This document shows, one piece after another, positions 7,550 through 7,604 of a stretch of 7,604 nt of DNA. A program made the translations under genes and the position numbers. Numbering within the stretch: the stretch's first letter is position 1; the number at the start of each line of letters is the position of its first letter. The stretch spans positions 1 to 7,604 of the forward strand of contig CAYPTI010000089.1 in assembly GCA_964413525.1 (NCBI GenBank). The letters are read 5' to 3'. Source of the stretch: CAYPTI01 sp964413525 [NCBI: uncultured bacterium]. GTDB lineage: Bacteria; T1Sed10-126. Below the pieces are notes generated by a model, which was given only the letters and a program-made list of their open reading frames with translations, was not told where the DNA came from and did not search any database.

Positions 7550-7604
7550 TGGTGGGCCAAGCTGGATTTGAACCAGCGACCTCACCCTTATCAGGGGTGC
7601 GCTC
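7550..7604 (-). tRNA. tRNA-Ile (GAU), 5' part outside window
   Basis: The 3' 55 nt of a tRNA are present on the minus strand, ending with an encoded CCA (7550-7552) and discriminator A. The anticodon stem is CACCC/GGGTG with loop CTGATAA, giving anticodon GAT (plus-strand 7590-7592). The variable region is AGGTC, the T-arm is GCTGG-TTCAAAT-CCAGC, and the 3' acceptor strand is TTGGCCC. The segment GAGCGCACCCCTGATAAG closely resembles bacterial tRNA-Ile(GAU). The 5' acceptor strand and most of the D-arm lie beyond 7604. In many bacteria this tRNA sits between 16S and 23S rRNA next to tRNA-Ala; here the next gene is tRNA-Asp. Confidence 0.92.

Overview
The window comes from a Gram-negative-type bacterium with GC-rich genes. 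The evidence is a complete tripartite efflux operon with an outer-membrane lipoprotein channel, and a bacterial-type tRNA-Ile(GAU) with encoded CCA at the right edge. All three pump proteins are rich in Asp and Glu. Together with weak Shine-Dalgarno signals inside the operon and AACTTT-type octamer repeats between the tRNAs, this loosely suggests a halophile, perhaps near Bacteroidota/Rhodothermota. That placement is a guess and not a sequence-proven call.

All confident genes lie on the minus strand, so transcription runs from right to left. At the right edge are a partial tRNA-Ile(GAU) (7550-7604, 5' end outside the window) and then a complete tRNA-Asp(GUC) (7313-7390). The 159-bp spacer between them holds a long imperfect hairpin and a degenerate 8-bp tandem repeat. 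T-rich sequence follows tRNA-Asp. About 880 bp without a convincing gene (6434-7312) then separates the tRNAs from the pump operon. It is visibly more AT-rich than the genes and holds two small perfect dyads and a 12-bp copy of the tRNA-Ile 3' end.

The operon runs TolC/NodT-family outer-membrane lipoprotein (6433-4976), HlyD/MFP-family periplasmic adaptor (4947-3643), RND permease of the HAE-1/AcrB type (3641-531). Gaps are 28 bp and 1 bp. The three products should form one envelope-spanning pump: a proton-driven inner-membrane permease, a membrane-anchored adaptor and an outer-membrane channel. The substrate cannot be read from the sequence, and no regulator gene lies in the window.

Downstream of the operon, a 245-bp gap with two hairpins (349-379 and 509-525) leads to a fourth minus-strand gene. 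This encodes a membrane protein of unknown function, has a good Shine-Dalgarno sequence, and is cut off by the left edge of the window.

I found no mobile element, CRISPR array or novel multi-gene system. The most unusual material is the structured spacer between the two tRNAs.
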